Position numbers and translations under genes: made by a program. A stretch of 64,000 nucleotides of DNA, taken from positions 124,001 through 188,000 of the forward strand of contig CAYJOL010000001.1 in the NCBI GenBank assembly GCA_964371785.1. Reading direction: 5' to 3'. This stretch comes from CAVQCT01 sp964371785 (GTDB lineage: Bacteria > Zixibacteria > MSB-5A5 > GN15 > FEB-12). Below the pieces are notes generated by a model that searched no databases, was not told where the DNA came from, and saw only the letters and a program-made list of their open reading frames with translations. How positions within the stretch are numbered: position 1 is the stretch's first letter; the number at the start of each line of letters is the position of its first letter. Positions 1 through 8,169 of this stretch are shown piece after piece.

Positions 1-840
1 GGAGCCGGCCGGAAACTGACCGTCGGCATGAAGCTTTCTCAGCTCAGACAATTTGACGATATCCAGGTCGGTCTGGTCAGGCTTGCCGAAATTGACTGAT
101 ACTTTATCCACGGAGGTAAGAATACACAGGACATCGGCATTGATTTCTTTGGCCAGGACGGCCGAACCAAGGTCTTTGTCGATGACCGCGTCCAGTCCTT
201 CAAAATTACCTTTGTCATCGATATACACGGGAATACCACCGCCGCCACCGGCGATAATAATGGCGCCATCATCAAGCAATCGCTTAATAGCCGGTGAGTT
301 TATCGCGCGAAGCGGCATCGGCGACGGCACCACTCGGCGCCAGCCCCGTGATCCGTCTTTCTTTACTTTCCAGTCTCTGGCTTCGGCAAAGATCCGTGCT
401 TCTTCCTCAGTATAGAACTGGCCGATAAACTTCGTCGGATTGGCAATTGCCGGGTCGTCCTTATCAACCAGCATTTGGGTGATTATTGTCACAACTGAGC
501 GATCGATCCCCTCAATTCGCAGGCGGTTCTGCAGGGATTGCTCAATCATGTACCCCATGCCTCCTTCGCTGTCCGCCACCAGCACACCAAGGGGCATCAC
601 TGGAGCCTTGCCGCGGGCAAGTTCCGTGCGAAGCAGGGCGTCGCCGACCTGCGGACCGTTACCGTGAGTGATGACGAGTTTGTATCCGGCCCGGGCCAAT
701 TCGACAATACCCCCCAGTGATTTCCGTGTATTGGCAAACTGGGTGTGTATAGTATCTACCTCACCCGCGCGGGTAATGGCGTTTCCGCCAAGCGCTACCA
801 CTGCAGTTTTCCGGTCGGTCATGTTATTCTGGTTGTCCAT
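1..840 (-). CDS. arcC: Carbamate kinase (3' end cut by window edge)
   Basis: Catalyses reversible phosphoryl transfer between carbamoyl phosphate and ADP, giving ATP, carbamate/ammonia and CO2, usually at the end of arginine or purine-derivative fermentation. The visible 280 residues begin with the amino-acid-kinase motif VVALGGNAI, then carry THGNGPQVG, an AGGGGGIPV glycine loop and KDLGSAVLA. They stop within the family's C-terminal FPAGS motif, so roughly 30 residues lie outside the window. The start taken is the ATG at 840; the ATG at 822 (MTDRKTAVV) fits the family length as well, and neither has a good ribosome binding site. A strong terminator hairpin from the upstream GTPase gene ends only three bases before the 840 start. 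Family assignment is secure; the pathway it serves here is not visible. Confidence 0.95.
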   Translation of the reverse strand, partial: MDNQNNMTDRKTAVVALGGNAITRAGEVDTIHTQFANTRKSLGGIVELARAGYKLVITHGNGPQVGDALLRTELARGKAPVMPLGVLVADSEGGMGYMIEQSLQNRLRIEGIDRSVVTIITQMLVDKDDPAIANPTKFIGQFYTEEEARIFAEARDWKVKKDGSRGWRRVVPSPMPLRAINSPAIKRLLDDGAIIIAGGGGGIPVYIDDKGNFEGLDAVIDKDLGSAVLAKEINADVLCILTSVDKVSVNFGKPDQTDLDIVKLSELRKLHADGQFPAGS

Positions 841-842
841 TC

Positions 843-873
843 AAAAAACAACGGGTCGGCAAATGCCGACCCG
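843..873 (-). terminator. Rho-independent terminator after the GTPase gene
   Basis: A perfect 9-bp GC-rich stem (CGGGTCGGC with GCCGACCCG) with a 4-base loop is followed on the minus strand by a TTGTTTTTT tract. It lies between the GTPase gene and carbamate kinase on the same strand and ends three bases before the kinase start codon, so it may partly uncouple the two genes. Confidence 0.85.
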
Positions 874-883
874 GTTTGTTTGC

Positions 884-2233
884 CTATTTCTTTTTCGCCT
901 TCTTTTGCGATCCTTTAACGAAATCTCCCAGCACCGTCGACAGGTTCGGCGTACCGATCTCCTGCAGGCTGTAGAAGATTCGCACGGCCGGTTTCTTGAT
1001 CGTCAGCACGCGCGTGAGATCAATAGGCGTGGCGACTATCACGAGGTCGCACTTGGTTTTGTCGATTGTCGCCTCAAGGTCCCGGATCTGCTGGTCACCA
1101 TAACCCATGGCCGGAAGCAGGATTCCGATTTCCGGATATTTCTCAAACGTTTTGGTTATCGACTTCACGGTATACGGACGCGGGTCGACCAGCTCGGCGG
1201 CTCCGTACTTCTGGGCGGCCACGACACCGGCGCCGTAGGTCATCTCACCGTGAGTAAGTGTCGGACCGTCCTCCACTACCAGCACTCTCTTGCCTCGGAT
1301 CAACTCCGGCTTGTCCGCCTCGATCGGCGACGCCGCTTCGATCACGATAGCTTTCGGATTATAGGCCATGATATTTTCACGCACCTCGGCGACACCGTCC
1401 GGCTCGGCAGAATCAATCTTGTTGATGACGATGACATCAGCCATCAGCAGGTTGTTCTGGCCCGGATAGTAAGAAATCTCGTGGCCCGGACGATGCGGGT
1501 CGACAACAGTGATTAGCAGGTCGGGCTTGTAGAAGGACATGTCGTTATTTCCGCCGTCCCACAGGATGACATCGGCCTCCTTCTCAGCCTCGCGAATGAT
1601 CATTTCATAGTCAACTCCGGCATACACAATGATGCCCCGGTTGATGTGCGGTTCGTACTCCTCGCGTTCCTCGATAGTGCATTTGTGCTTGTCGAGGTCC
1701 TTCAGCGTGGCAAACCGCTGGCAGGCCTGCTTGGCAAGATCTCCATACGGCATGGGGTGCCTGATCGCGACCACTTTCTTCCCCAGCGCCTGCAGTACTT
1801 CGGCCACCTTACGGGTTGTCTGAGACTTACCACACCCGGTTCTCACCGCACAAACGGCTACCACCGGTTTGGTTGACTTGATCATCGTTGGCGTGCCACC
1901 CTCAACTGCGAATCTGGCGCCTGCTGACATTACGTATGCGGCTTTTTCCATCACATACTGATAGGGAACATCGGAGTATGAAAAGATGACCTCGTCGACT
2001 CCATGCTCGCGAATCAGATCAAGCAGCTTGGCCTCTTCGTAAATCGGAATTCCCTTGGGATAGAGCTTGCCGGCCAGTACCGCCGGATACTTGCGATCAT
2101 CGATATCCGGAATCTGGGTAGCGGTGAACGCAACGACTTCAACATTCTCGTTATCACGATACAGAGTATTGAAATTATGGAAGTCGCGGCCGGCCGCGCC
2201 CATGATGATGACTTTCTTTCTATTCTTCGCCAT
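884..2233 (-). CDS. COG2403-type GTPase, cyclic 2,3-diphosphoglycerate synthetase-like
   Basis: A 449-residue protein with an N-terminal Rossmann-like segment (VIIMGAAGRDFHN) and then a P-loop kinase/GTPase domain. The Walker A motif is AVRTGCGKSQTT near residue 130, and a NKID motif sits near residue 265. The tail is lysine-rich. This arrangement and length match the COG2403 family, which includes archaeal cyclic 2,3-diphosphoglycerate synthetase. Most bacterial members have no tested function, so the product is a family assignment only. It starts at an ATG with GGAG seven bases upstream. It ends just before a strong terminator, with carbamate kinase next on the same strand. That adjacency suggests a role in carbamoyl-phosphate or nitrogen metabolism, which is inference. 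Confidence 0.8.
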   Translation of the reverse strand: MAKNRKKVIIMGAAGRDFHNFNTLYRDNENVEVVAFTATQIPDIDDRKYPAVLAGKLYPKGIPIYEEAKLLDLIREHGVDEVIFSYSDVPYQYVMEKAAYVMSAGARFAVEGGTPTMIKSTKPVVAVCAVRTGCGKSQTTRKVAEVLQALGKKVVAIRHPMPYGDLAKQACQRFATLKDLDKHKCTIEEREEYEPHINRGIIVYAGVDYEMIIREAEKEADVILWDGGNNDMSFYKPDLLITVVDPHRPGHEISYYPGQNNLLMADVIVINKIDSAEPDGVAEVRENIMAYNPKAIVIEAASPIEADKPELIRGKRVLVVEDGPTLTHGEMTYGAGVVAAQKYGAAELVDPRPYTVKSITKTFEKYPEIGILLPAMGYGDQQIRDLEATIDKTKCDLVIVATPIDLTRVLTIKKPAVRIFYSLQEIGTPNLSTVLGDFVKGSQKKAKKK

Positions 2234-2420
2234 ATTTTTCTCCAGGCTATTATCGTTGAACTTTCGTCTTGGTTTCTGTGTGTCAATCCGGCGGAAGACG
2301 AAATAGTCAGATAGATGATGCCATCCAGATGAATAGGATCAAGTACCACAGGAAGCATCCTGAGCAAAGATCATGAATGTACTTATTTTGCTTCATAGTT
2401 TTCGGTAGCTCAATCCCGTT

Positions 2421-3914
2421 CTATGCGTTGTCGATCTGAGCGCGCTGCAGGACGCCGGAGAAATCAACGTAGACCGATTTCCATTCGCTGTAGACATCGA
2501 GGGCCGCCGTCGCTGCTTCGCGGTGCCCGTTGCCGGTCTCTTTCGTCCCGCCGAACGGAAGATGCGTTTCGGCGCCGATAGTCGGGGCGTTCACATAGAA
2601 TATGCCGGTATATACGTCGCGCATAGCGGAATACGCCCTGTTGATATCCTGGGTGTAAATCGAAGCTGACAATCCATAAACGGTGTCATTGGCCATTTCG
2701 ATTGCCTGGTCGAAACTATCAAAAGTCCCGATACTGAGCACCGGGCCGAATATTTCCTCTTTCCACAGACGCATGTTCTGGTTTACCTCAGCGAACACGG
2801 TAGGCTGAACGAAGAACCCTTTGGCATGCTCGCCAGCGGTGAGCGCCTCGCCTCCGGTCATCAATTGGGCGCCTTCCTTTTTGCCGATGGTTACGTATTC
2901 GAGCACCGTCTGGCGTTGACTTTCGTTAATGCACGGTCCCATCTGAACCGTTTCATCCAGGCCATTGCCCACCTTTATCTTCTTCGCACGCTCGACGAGC
3001 TTTTCGATCATTTTCTTCGCGACATCCTTGTGCACAATCAGGCGGCTCGTTGCGGTGCAGCGTTGTCCTGTCGTACCGAAAGCACCCCAGAGCGCACCAT
3101 CGACGGCCAAATCGATATTGGCATCATCCATCACGATCTGAATGTTCTTGCCGCCCATTTCAAGACAGGAATGCTTGAAGGTGGTGGCACAACCTTCTGA
3201 CACTTTTCGACCGACCGCGGTCGAACCGGTGAAGGAGACAATTTTGACCGCCGGGTGTTTGACGAGGGCATCACCGAGCGCACCTCCGGAGCCGGTTACC
3301 AAATTGACCACGCCCGCCGGAATCCCTTCTTCTTCGCAGATCTTTATGAGGTGCACCACGGACATCGGCGTATCAGTCGCCGGCTTAATGACAATCGTGT
3401 TGCCGCAGATAAGCGCCGGCATCATCTTCCACGATGGTATGGCAATGGGGAAATTCCAGGGCGTGATGAACGAGCAGACACCGAGCGGCTGACGTATCGT
3501 CAGGTTGAATTTTTTGACCATCTCCGATGGTGTGGTCATCCCGAAGAGCCGACGACCCTCGCCCGCCATGTAAAACGTCATGTCGATCGCTTCCTGCGTA
3601 TCGCCACGGGTTTCGGCAATCACTTTGCCCATTTCGCGGGTCATATCACGCGAGATGTTTTCCTTTTCCTTCATCAGGCGGGCGCCTATGCGATAGAGGA
3701 TTTCTCCACGTTTCGGCGCGGGCACGAGCCGCCACTTTTTATAAGCTTCGGCCGCAGCCGCAATCGCCTCATTCACATCGTCAGTAGTTGACTTTTGAAA
3801 AATGCCTATGACATCATCGGTATTGGCAGGGTTCCGGTTTTCGAACGTTTGACCGGATTTCGAGGCCACCCATTTTCCATTTATGAAGTTCTTATACACA
3901 GCAGGATTGCTCAT
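2421..3914 (-). CDS. NAD(P)-dependent aldehyde dehydrogenase
   Basis: An ALDH-superfamily enzyme of 497 residues, the normal family length, that oxidises an aldehyde to a carboxylate in the cytoplasm. Visible motifs are PWNFP with the oxyanion Asn near 154, the cofactor Lys in IKPAT near 177, the general base Glu in LEMGGK near 252, the nucleophilic Cys in GQRCTATSR near 286, and the C-terminal FGGTKETGNG motif. The last motif resembles semialdehyde dehydrogenases of amino-acid catabolism, but the substrate cannot be read from sequence. The start is the ATG at 3914, which has GGAG six bases upstream; an in-frame TTG at 3926 has nothing comparable. It has its own strong promoter (TTGACA/TATATT) and a perfect 16-bp palindrome in the 5' leader, so it is probably regulated alone. 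Confidence 0.93.
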   Translation of the reverse strand: MSNPAVYKNFINGKWVASKSGQTFENRNPANTDDVIGIFQKSTTDDVNEAIAAAAEAYKKWRLVPAPKRGEILYRIGARLMKEKENISRDMTREMGKVIAETRGDTQEAIDMTFYMAGEGRRLFGMTTPSEMVKKFNLTIRQPLGVCSFITPWNFPIAIPSWKMMPALICGNTIVIKPATDTPMSVVHLIKICEEEGIPAGVVNLVTGSGGALGDALVKHPAVKIVSFTGSTAVGRKVSEGCATTFKHSCLEMGGKNIQIVMDDANIDLAVDGALWGAFGTTGQRCTATSRLIVHKDVAKKMIEKLVERAKKIKVGNGLDETVQMGPCINESQRQTVLEYVTIGKKEGAQLMTGGEALTAGEHAKGFFVQPTVFAEVNQNMRLWKEEIFGPVLSIGTFDSFDQAIEMANDTVYGLSASIYTQDINRAYSAMRDVYTGIFYVNAPTIGAETHLPFGGTKETGNGHREAATAALDVYSEWKSVYVDFSGVLQRAQIDNA

Positions 3915-3951
3915 CATCAACTCCAATCACAATTAGTAGCATCTCTCGGTT

Positions 3952-3967
3952 TGTGAATTTATTCACA
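3952..3967. promoter_or_regulatory. Perfect CRP-like palindrome in the aldehyde dehydrogenase leader
   Basis: TGTGAATTTATTCACA is a perfect 7-2-7 inverted repeat matching the TGTGA-N6-TCACA half-site pattern of CRP/FNR-family regulators. It lies roughly 20-35 bases downstream of the predicted transcription start of the aldehyde dehydrogenase gene. That position fits repression or roadblock better than classical activation. The binding protein is not encoded in the window. Confidence 0.65.
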
Positions 3968-3992
3968 CTCACGAAACCAAATACAGGACGGT

Positions 3993-4020
3993 AATATAGC
4001 TCATTAATGTCGCTTGTCAA
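3993..4020 (-). promoter_or_regulatory. Sigma-70-type promoter of the aldehyde dehydrogenase gene
   Basis: The minus strand reads TTGACA (4015-4020), a 16-bp spacer and TATATT (3993-3998), giving a predicted start near 3986. The -35 is a perfect consensus match and the -10 matches five of six. Confidence 0.8.
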
Positions 4021-4247
4021 CCGGTTTTAGCTTCTGCTGTTAAGTTTCGGCCATTGTTATTCAACGACTTAGAAGGATTTAACGTGAGGAGCTCGATCGC
4101 TTCACGAACAATGTCCATTTACTCCTGTTTTGTCCGATTTCATTGCCGCAACAAAACTTACGTTTTTTGGTTTTTATTTTTCTTCGAATCAACTTTGGAC
4201 GTTCCCATTCGTTTATATTAGTGAAGGACCAACACAACGGAGTCATC
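4021..4247. other. Intergenic region between divergent genes
   Basis: Together with 3915-4020 this is the only stretch over 300 bases without a gene. Apart from the aldehyde dehydrogenase promoter and palindrome I see only a weak plus-strand candidate: TTGGAC (4195-4200) with TATATT (4214-4219) at a 13-base spacing that is too short, or TATTAG (4216-4221) at 15. No RNA gene or repeat was recognised. Confidence 0.5.
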
Positions 4248-4862
4248 ATGTACGTTTTGATATTGAGTACTCTTTTGAGCTTACCTCTATATCCTCTCAA
4301 CCCGACCCTTCAGGATACTATCAATCCGTTAAATCTCCATGTTACGATGGGGTATATTGGGCGCGGCGAGAGTGTGTCCGCCGGCCCGGACGCGACCTTG
4401 AAGTGTGAAATGATGATTCAGCACCCGTTTATTCTTCGCGCCGGCCTGGAGTATCGTTACGGCACGATATCGGCTGACCACCTCCCTCACGGTCGGCTGA
4501 GTCGTATTCTATTCGCACCGGAATTCATTTACTATCGCGGCACCAGGAAGCTCACGGCTTACCTTGGAGGAGGACCTGTCTATTCCTTTGAGTTTTTCAA
4601 CAGCTACACCGCGACCTCTGATTCACTCCAAAAGAGTCTCGGGGTTACCAAAGTGGATGTAAGTGATGTATTCGGCTATCGAATCACAATCGGTCTGAGG
4701 ATGCATCGCATGTATTCGCTGGAGATCGGTATCACCGAATTGTATCCGAGTTTTGTGTATCGAAGAGACTTGTCAAGCACTGAGTATTCGGTGAGTTCCG
4801 AAAAGTTCCGCTTCAATGATTTTCGAATTACGTTAGGATATCTGTTTGCCCTGAAGATGTGA
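4248..4862 (+). CDS. Predicted small outer-membrane beta-barrel protein, unknown function
   Basis: A 204-residue protein with a short hydrophobic N-terminus (MYVLILSTLLSLPL) that looks like a signal peptide. Alternating aromatic and polar strands follow (for example LRAGLEYRYG, LTAYLGGGPVY, FGYRITIGLRM, FRITLGYLFALKM), as expected for an 8-10 strand outer-membrane barrel. I recognise no specific family. The start is the ATG at 4248, preceded by GGAG seven bases upstream; the same frame is open further upstream, but those codons encode no signal peptide. It is one of only two plus-strand genes here, flanked by the divergent aldehyde dehydrogenase and the convergent tgt, whose stop codon is four bases away. 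It is therefore a single-gene transcription unit. Confidence 0.7.
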   Translation: MYVLILSTLLSLPLYPLNPTLQDTINPLNLHVTMGYIGRGESVSAGPDATLKCEMMIQHPFILRAGLEYRYGTISADHLPHGRLSRILFAPEFIYYRGTRKLTAYLGGGPVYSFEFFNSYTATSDSLQKSLGVTKVDVSDVFGYRITIGLRMHRMYSLEIGITELYPSFVYRRDLSSTEYSVSSEKFRFNDFRITLGYLFALKM

Positions 4863-4866
4863 CCGA

Positions 4867-6000
4867 CTATTCCAGACCGGAGCCATATCGCTCCAAAAAC
4901 TTCTCGCGAAATTCCCCGAATTGATTCGCCTCGATCGCCGCCCGTATCGAACGCATAAGCTTCTGGTAGAAGTACGTCGAATGATAAGTTGCCAGTACCA
5001 TGCCCGTGATTTCGGACTGGTTGTAGAGGTGTCGAATGTACGCCCGACTGTAGCGCCTGCAAACCCGGCAGTCGCAGTTCGGATCCAGTGGTTTGTCATC
5101 CCGAATATAATCGGCGTTGCGATAGGTCATTTGTCCGAGCGAAGTGAACACATTGCCGGTGCGGGCGTTGCGCGTCGGAAGGACGCAATCGAACATGTCG
5201 ATGCCGTAAGAAACCGCCATCAATATGTCTTCAGGATAACCAACTCCCATCAAATATCTTGGTTTGTCTTCAGGAAGATACTTAATCGTATGCGCCAGCA
5301 TTTCTTCCATCAGCTCTTTCGGTTCACCTACTGACAGCCCACCGATCGCATTGCCCGGCAGATCAAGTGAGACTATCTGGTGAGCCGCCATTTCCCTGAG
5401 CTCCGGATAAATTGAACCTTGAACGATCCCAAACAGGTGGGGCGGATTATCTTTGGGTTGCGAGAGTTCCCCATGCCGCGCCAGCGACCGCAGAGTCCAC
5501 TGGTGTGTGCGGTCCACTCCCAACCGGGCGACATTTCGGTCAGCGGGATACGGAACACACTGATCGAAAGCCATGATGATATCGGCGCCGATCGCATGCT
5601 GAATCTCCATTACCTTCTCCGGTGTGAACATGTGATAGGACCCGTCATGGTGTGATTGAAATCTGACCCCTTCGTCCGTAATCTTCGATATATCCTGCAG
5701 GGAAAAGACCTGAAATCCTCCGCTGTCCGTCAGCGTAGGTTTATGCCACGCGTTGAAAGCCGCCAGGCCACCCTGACCATCGATCACCTCGGGACCGGGT
5801 CGGAGATACAAGTGATAGGTATTGCCAAGGATTATTTCGGCGCCGCATTCCTCCAGGTCTTCGCAGGTGAGCGCCTTGACCGCGCCGCTGGTTCCCACCG
5901 GCATGAAGGCCGGGGTTTGGAAGACTCCGTGCGGCGTGCGAATCTCGCCTCGGCGGGCGGACAAATCTGTCGTTTTCAACGTAAATAACGAGTCAGCCAT
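4867..6000 (-). CDS. tgt: Queuine/preQ1 tRNA-guanine transglycosylase
   Basis: Exchanges guanine-34 of GUN-anticodon tRNAs for the queuosine precursor preQ1. The 377-residue length is standard. Catalytic Asp92 lies in TDSGGFQVF and nucleophile Asp271 in MFDCVLPTR. The zinc site is complete: C309-x-C311-x2-C314 with H340 in ATYHSTYFY. The GGLSVGEP and GVGYPEDI substrate loops are present. Queuosine precursor genes are not in the window. It is the last gene of a leftward run beginning at smg and follows radA by 45 bases. It converges with the barrel gene at 4248-4862. Confidence 0.97.
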   Translation of the reverse strand: MADSLFTLKTTDLSARRGEIRTPHGVFQTPAFMPVGTSGAVKALTCEDLEECGAEIILGNTYHLYLRPGPEVIDGQGGLAAFNAWHKPTLTDSGGFQVFSLQDISKITDEGVRFQSHHDGSYHMFTPEKVMEIQHAIGADIIMAFDQCVPYPADRNVARLGVDRTHQWTLRSLARHGELSQPKDNPPHLFGIVQGSIYPELREMAAHQIVSLDLPGNAIGGLSVGEPKELMEEMLAHTIKYLPEDKPRYLMGVGYPEDILMAVSYGIDMFDCVLPTRNARTGNVFTSLGQMTYRNADYIRDDKPLDPNCDCRVCRRYSRAYIRHLYNQSEITGMVLATYHSTYFYQKLMRSIRAAIEANQFGEFREKFLERYGSGLE

Positions 6001-6045
6001 GGTAATAACATTTCTTGTTAAAGCGGAATTTGAGTGCGGGATTCA

Positions 6046-7410
6046 TCAGAGTAATTCGTCAAGCGCCTGCTGGATGCTATCGACACCCAGGACAGTTATT
6101 GCCTGTTCTCCCAGCTTATCGACATGTGACCGTGGCAGGACAATTCGTTTGAACCCCATCTTGGCGGCTTCGTTCACGCGGCGATCAGCGAGCGTGACTC
6201 CCCGGACCTCGCCGGATAATCCCACCTCGCCTACCACCAGTGTCTGCGGATCTATCGGTTTATCAAGAAGCGATGACACGATCGCCAGAAGCAACGGCAG
6301 ATCGAGCGCCGGTTCGGACAGCTTCAGTCCGCCCGCAACTGACACGAAAACATCGTTGACACCCATCGGATAGCCACATCGCTTCTCGAGGATCGCCAGA
6401 AGCAGCGCCAGCCGCTTATTGTCAATCCCGCCGGCGACACGCTGGGGAGTACCATAGTTGGCCGATGTTACCAGCGCCTGTACCTCCACCAGTATAGGAC
6501 GATTCCCTTCGCAAACGGCGGTGACAATCGAGCCACTGCGACGATCCCTATAGTGCTCGGAGAGGAAGAGCGAGGACGGATTACCGACTTCGACCAGACC
6601 CTGCTGCAACATTTCAAACAGGCCGATCTCGGCGACCGATCCGAATCTGTTCTTGGTTGCACGAAGCATCCGATACAATTGCGTGCTGTCCCCTTCGAAA
6701 TAAATCACCGTGTCGACCATATGCTCCAGCAGTTTTGGTCCGGCTACCATGCCATCCTTGGTCACGTGGCCGATGAGAAACAAGGCGAATCCGCTCGATT
6801 TGGCCAGTTGAATAAGCTGGTGCGCCGTCTCTCTGACTTGTGCCACCGTGCCCGGAGGCGAGTCAAACTGAGCGCTCGAGATTGTCTGGATAGAATCCAG
6901 CAGAACTACATGATATTGTCCGTGGGTAACAGCAACGACTACATCTTCCAACAGACTTGCGTTAACCGCCGTGATCTGCGCTCCTTCAACGCCAAGCCGT
7001 TGAGCACGCAGTTTCAATTGTGAGAGCGACTCCTCGCCTGTCACGTAGAGTACAGCCAGCCCCTGCCGTGAAAATGCTTCTGCCGCCTGCAGAATGAGCG
7101 TCGACTTGCCGATTCCCGGCTCACCGCCAAGCAGAATCGTCATTCCCGGCAGTAATTGGCCTCCCAGCACGCGGTCGAATTCGGTAATCCCGGTACGATA
7201 ACCGTTGACCACGCTGAATTCTTCTATAGCGGGCAGTTTGACCGGCACGACATTTTGTCGATGAGAAGTCTTGGCGTGGGTGGTGCTTACTTTCTCTTCC
7301 ACCAGCGTGTTCCATTGAGCGCACTCGCGGCATTGACCCTGCCACCGGGCATGTTCCGCTCCGCATTGAGTGCAGAAATAGGCGGTCTTTGTCTTTTTTC
7401 CGGTAATCAT
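6046..7410 (-). CDS. radA: DNA repair protein RadA (Sms)
   Basis: A RecA-like ATPase that promotes branch migration during recombinational repair. The 454-residue chain has a four-Cys zinc finger (C13, C16, C27, C30), a Walker A motif GGEPGIGKST at residues 95-104, the RadA-specific KNRFGS motif near 253, and a C-terminal Lon-protease-like domain from about 285 (VNDVFVSVAGGLKL and LVVGEVGLSGEVR). The catalytic protease residues are not needed in this family. It begins three bases after the mlaF stop, in the same operon. Confidence 0.97.
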   Translation of the reverse strand: MITGKKTKTAYFCTQCGAEHARWQGQCRECAQWNTLVEEKVSTTHAKTSHRQNVVPVKLPAIEEFSVVNGYRTGITEFDRVLGGQLLPGMTILLGGEPGIGKSTLILQAAEAFSRQGLAVLYVTGEESLSQLKLRAQRLGVEGAQITAVNASLLEDVVVAVTHGQYHVVLLDSIQTISSAQFDSPPGTVAQVRETAHQLIQLAKSSGFALFLIGHVTKDGMVAGPKLLEHMVDTVIYFEGDSTQLYRMLRATKNRFGSVAEIGLFEMLQQGLVEVGNPSSLFLSEHYRDRRSGSIVTAVCEGNRPILVEVQALVTSANYGTPQRVAGGIDNKRLALLLAILEKRCGYPMGVNDVFVSVAGGLKLSEPALDLPLLLAIVSSLLDKPIDPQTLVVGEVGLSGEVRGVTLADRRVNEAAKMGFKRIVLPRSHVDKLGEQAITVLGVDSIQQALDELL

Positions 7411-7413
7411 AGG

Positions 7414-8169
7414 TTATACTGGTATCGGGCCATGCGAACTTCCGGTTATAAATTGCCTAACGACAGCATTGTCCGTAGTACGCGCCTGCTCCGGTGAACC
7501 ATCATACTCAATCCGGCCCTGGTACAACATCACAATTCGGTCGGCGATCTTAAAGGCTGATTTCATGTCGTGCGTGACGGAAATGGAGGTCACTTTAAGC
7601 TTCTCGTTCAATTCCACAATGAGATCATCGATCCGGTCAGCCGTGATTGGATCGAGACCGGTTGTTGGCTCATCGTAAAGCAGGACCTCCGGATTGTTCG
7701 CGATTGCCCTGGCAAGACCGACTCGTTTACGCATGCCTCCGGAGAGTTCCGCCGGACTCTTATCGCCGGCATCAGACAGGCTGACCAGCGCGAGTTTTTC
7801 CTGAACTATTTCTCGAATCTCTTTGGCCGAATGGAGCCTGGCCTCACGCAATCCCAACCCGACGTTTTCCGCAACAGTCATGGAATCAAACAGCGCGGCC
7901 GACTGAAACAACATTCCGAAACGACGCCGTATCTCGCCCAGCTCTTTTTCATTGAGCAGACTCAAGTCCTGGTCGTTGAAAAGCACTCGTCCGCTATCAG
8001 GTTCCATGAGTCTGATCAGGTGTTTCAACAGCACTGACTTGCCGCTTCCGGACTGGCCGATGATAACGATTGATTGTCCGGCGTCGATTCTCAGGTCGAC
8101 ACCATCGAGAACGACTTGCTTGCCGAATCGCTTGCTTAACGCCTGAATGTCGATCAAGGGGCTTCCCAT
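7414..8169 (-). CDS. mlaF: ABC transporter ATPase of the Mla lipid-transport type
   Basis: The cytoplasmic ATPase of an MCE/Mla-type ABC system that moves phospholipids between the inner and outer membranes. The 251 residues contain Walker A GQSGSGKSVLLKH, a Q-loop, the ABC signature LSGGMRKRVGLARA and Walker B VLLYDEPTTGLDP, with the D-loop and switch His (SVTHDM). LSGGMRKRV is the form characteristic of MlaF. The ATG at 8169 overlaps the mlaE stop by one base (TGATG); a GTG at 8172 is the alternative. The permease is directly upstream, but no MCE-domain (MlaD) gene follows. The substrate-binding partner must therefore be elsewhere. Confidence 0.93.
   Translation of the reverse strand: MGSPLIDIQALSKRFGKQVVLDGVDLRIDAGQSIVIIGQSGSGKSVLLKHLIRLMEPDSGRVLFNDQDLSLLNEKELGEIRRRFGMLFQSAALFDSMTVAENVGLGLREARLHSAKEIREIVQEKLALVSLSDAGDKSPAELSGGMRKRVGLARAIANNPEVLLYDEPTTGLDPITADRIDDLIVELNEKLKVTSISVTHDMKSAFKIADRIVMLYQGRIEYDGSPEQARTTDNAVVRQFITGSSHGPIPV

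Noticed and set aside
668..1516. Plus-strand ORF of 282 codons
   Set aside because: Lies antisense to the COG2403 GTPase gene, which has clear P-loop motifs. The ORF shows no family motif and no ribosome binding site.
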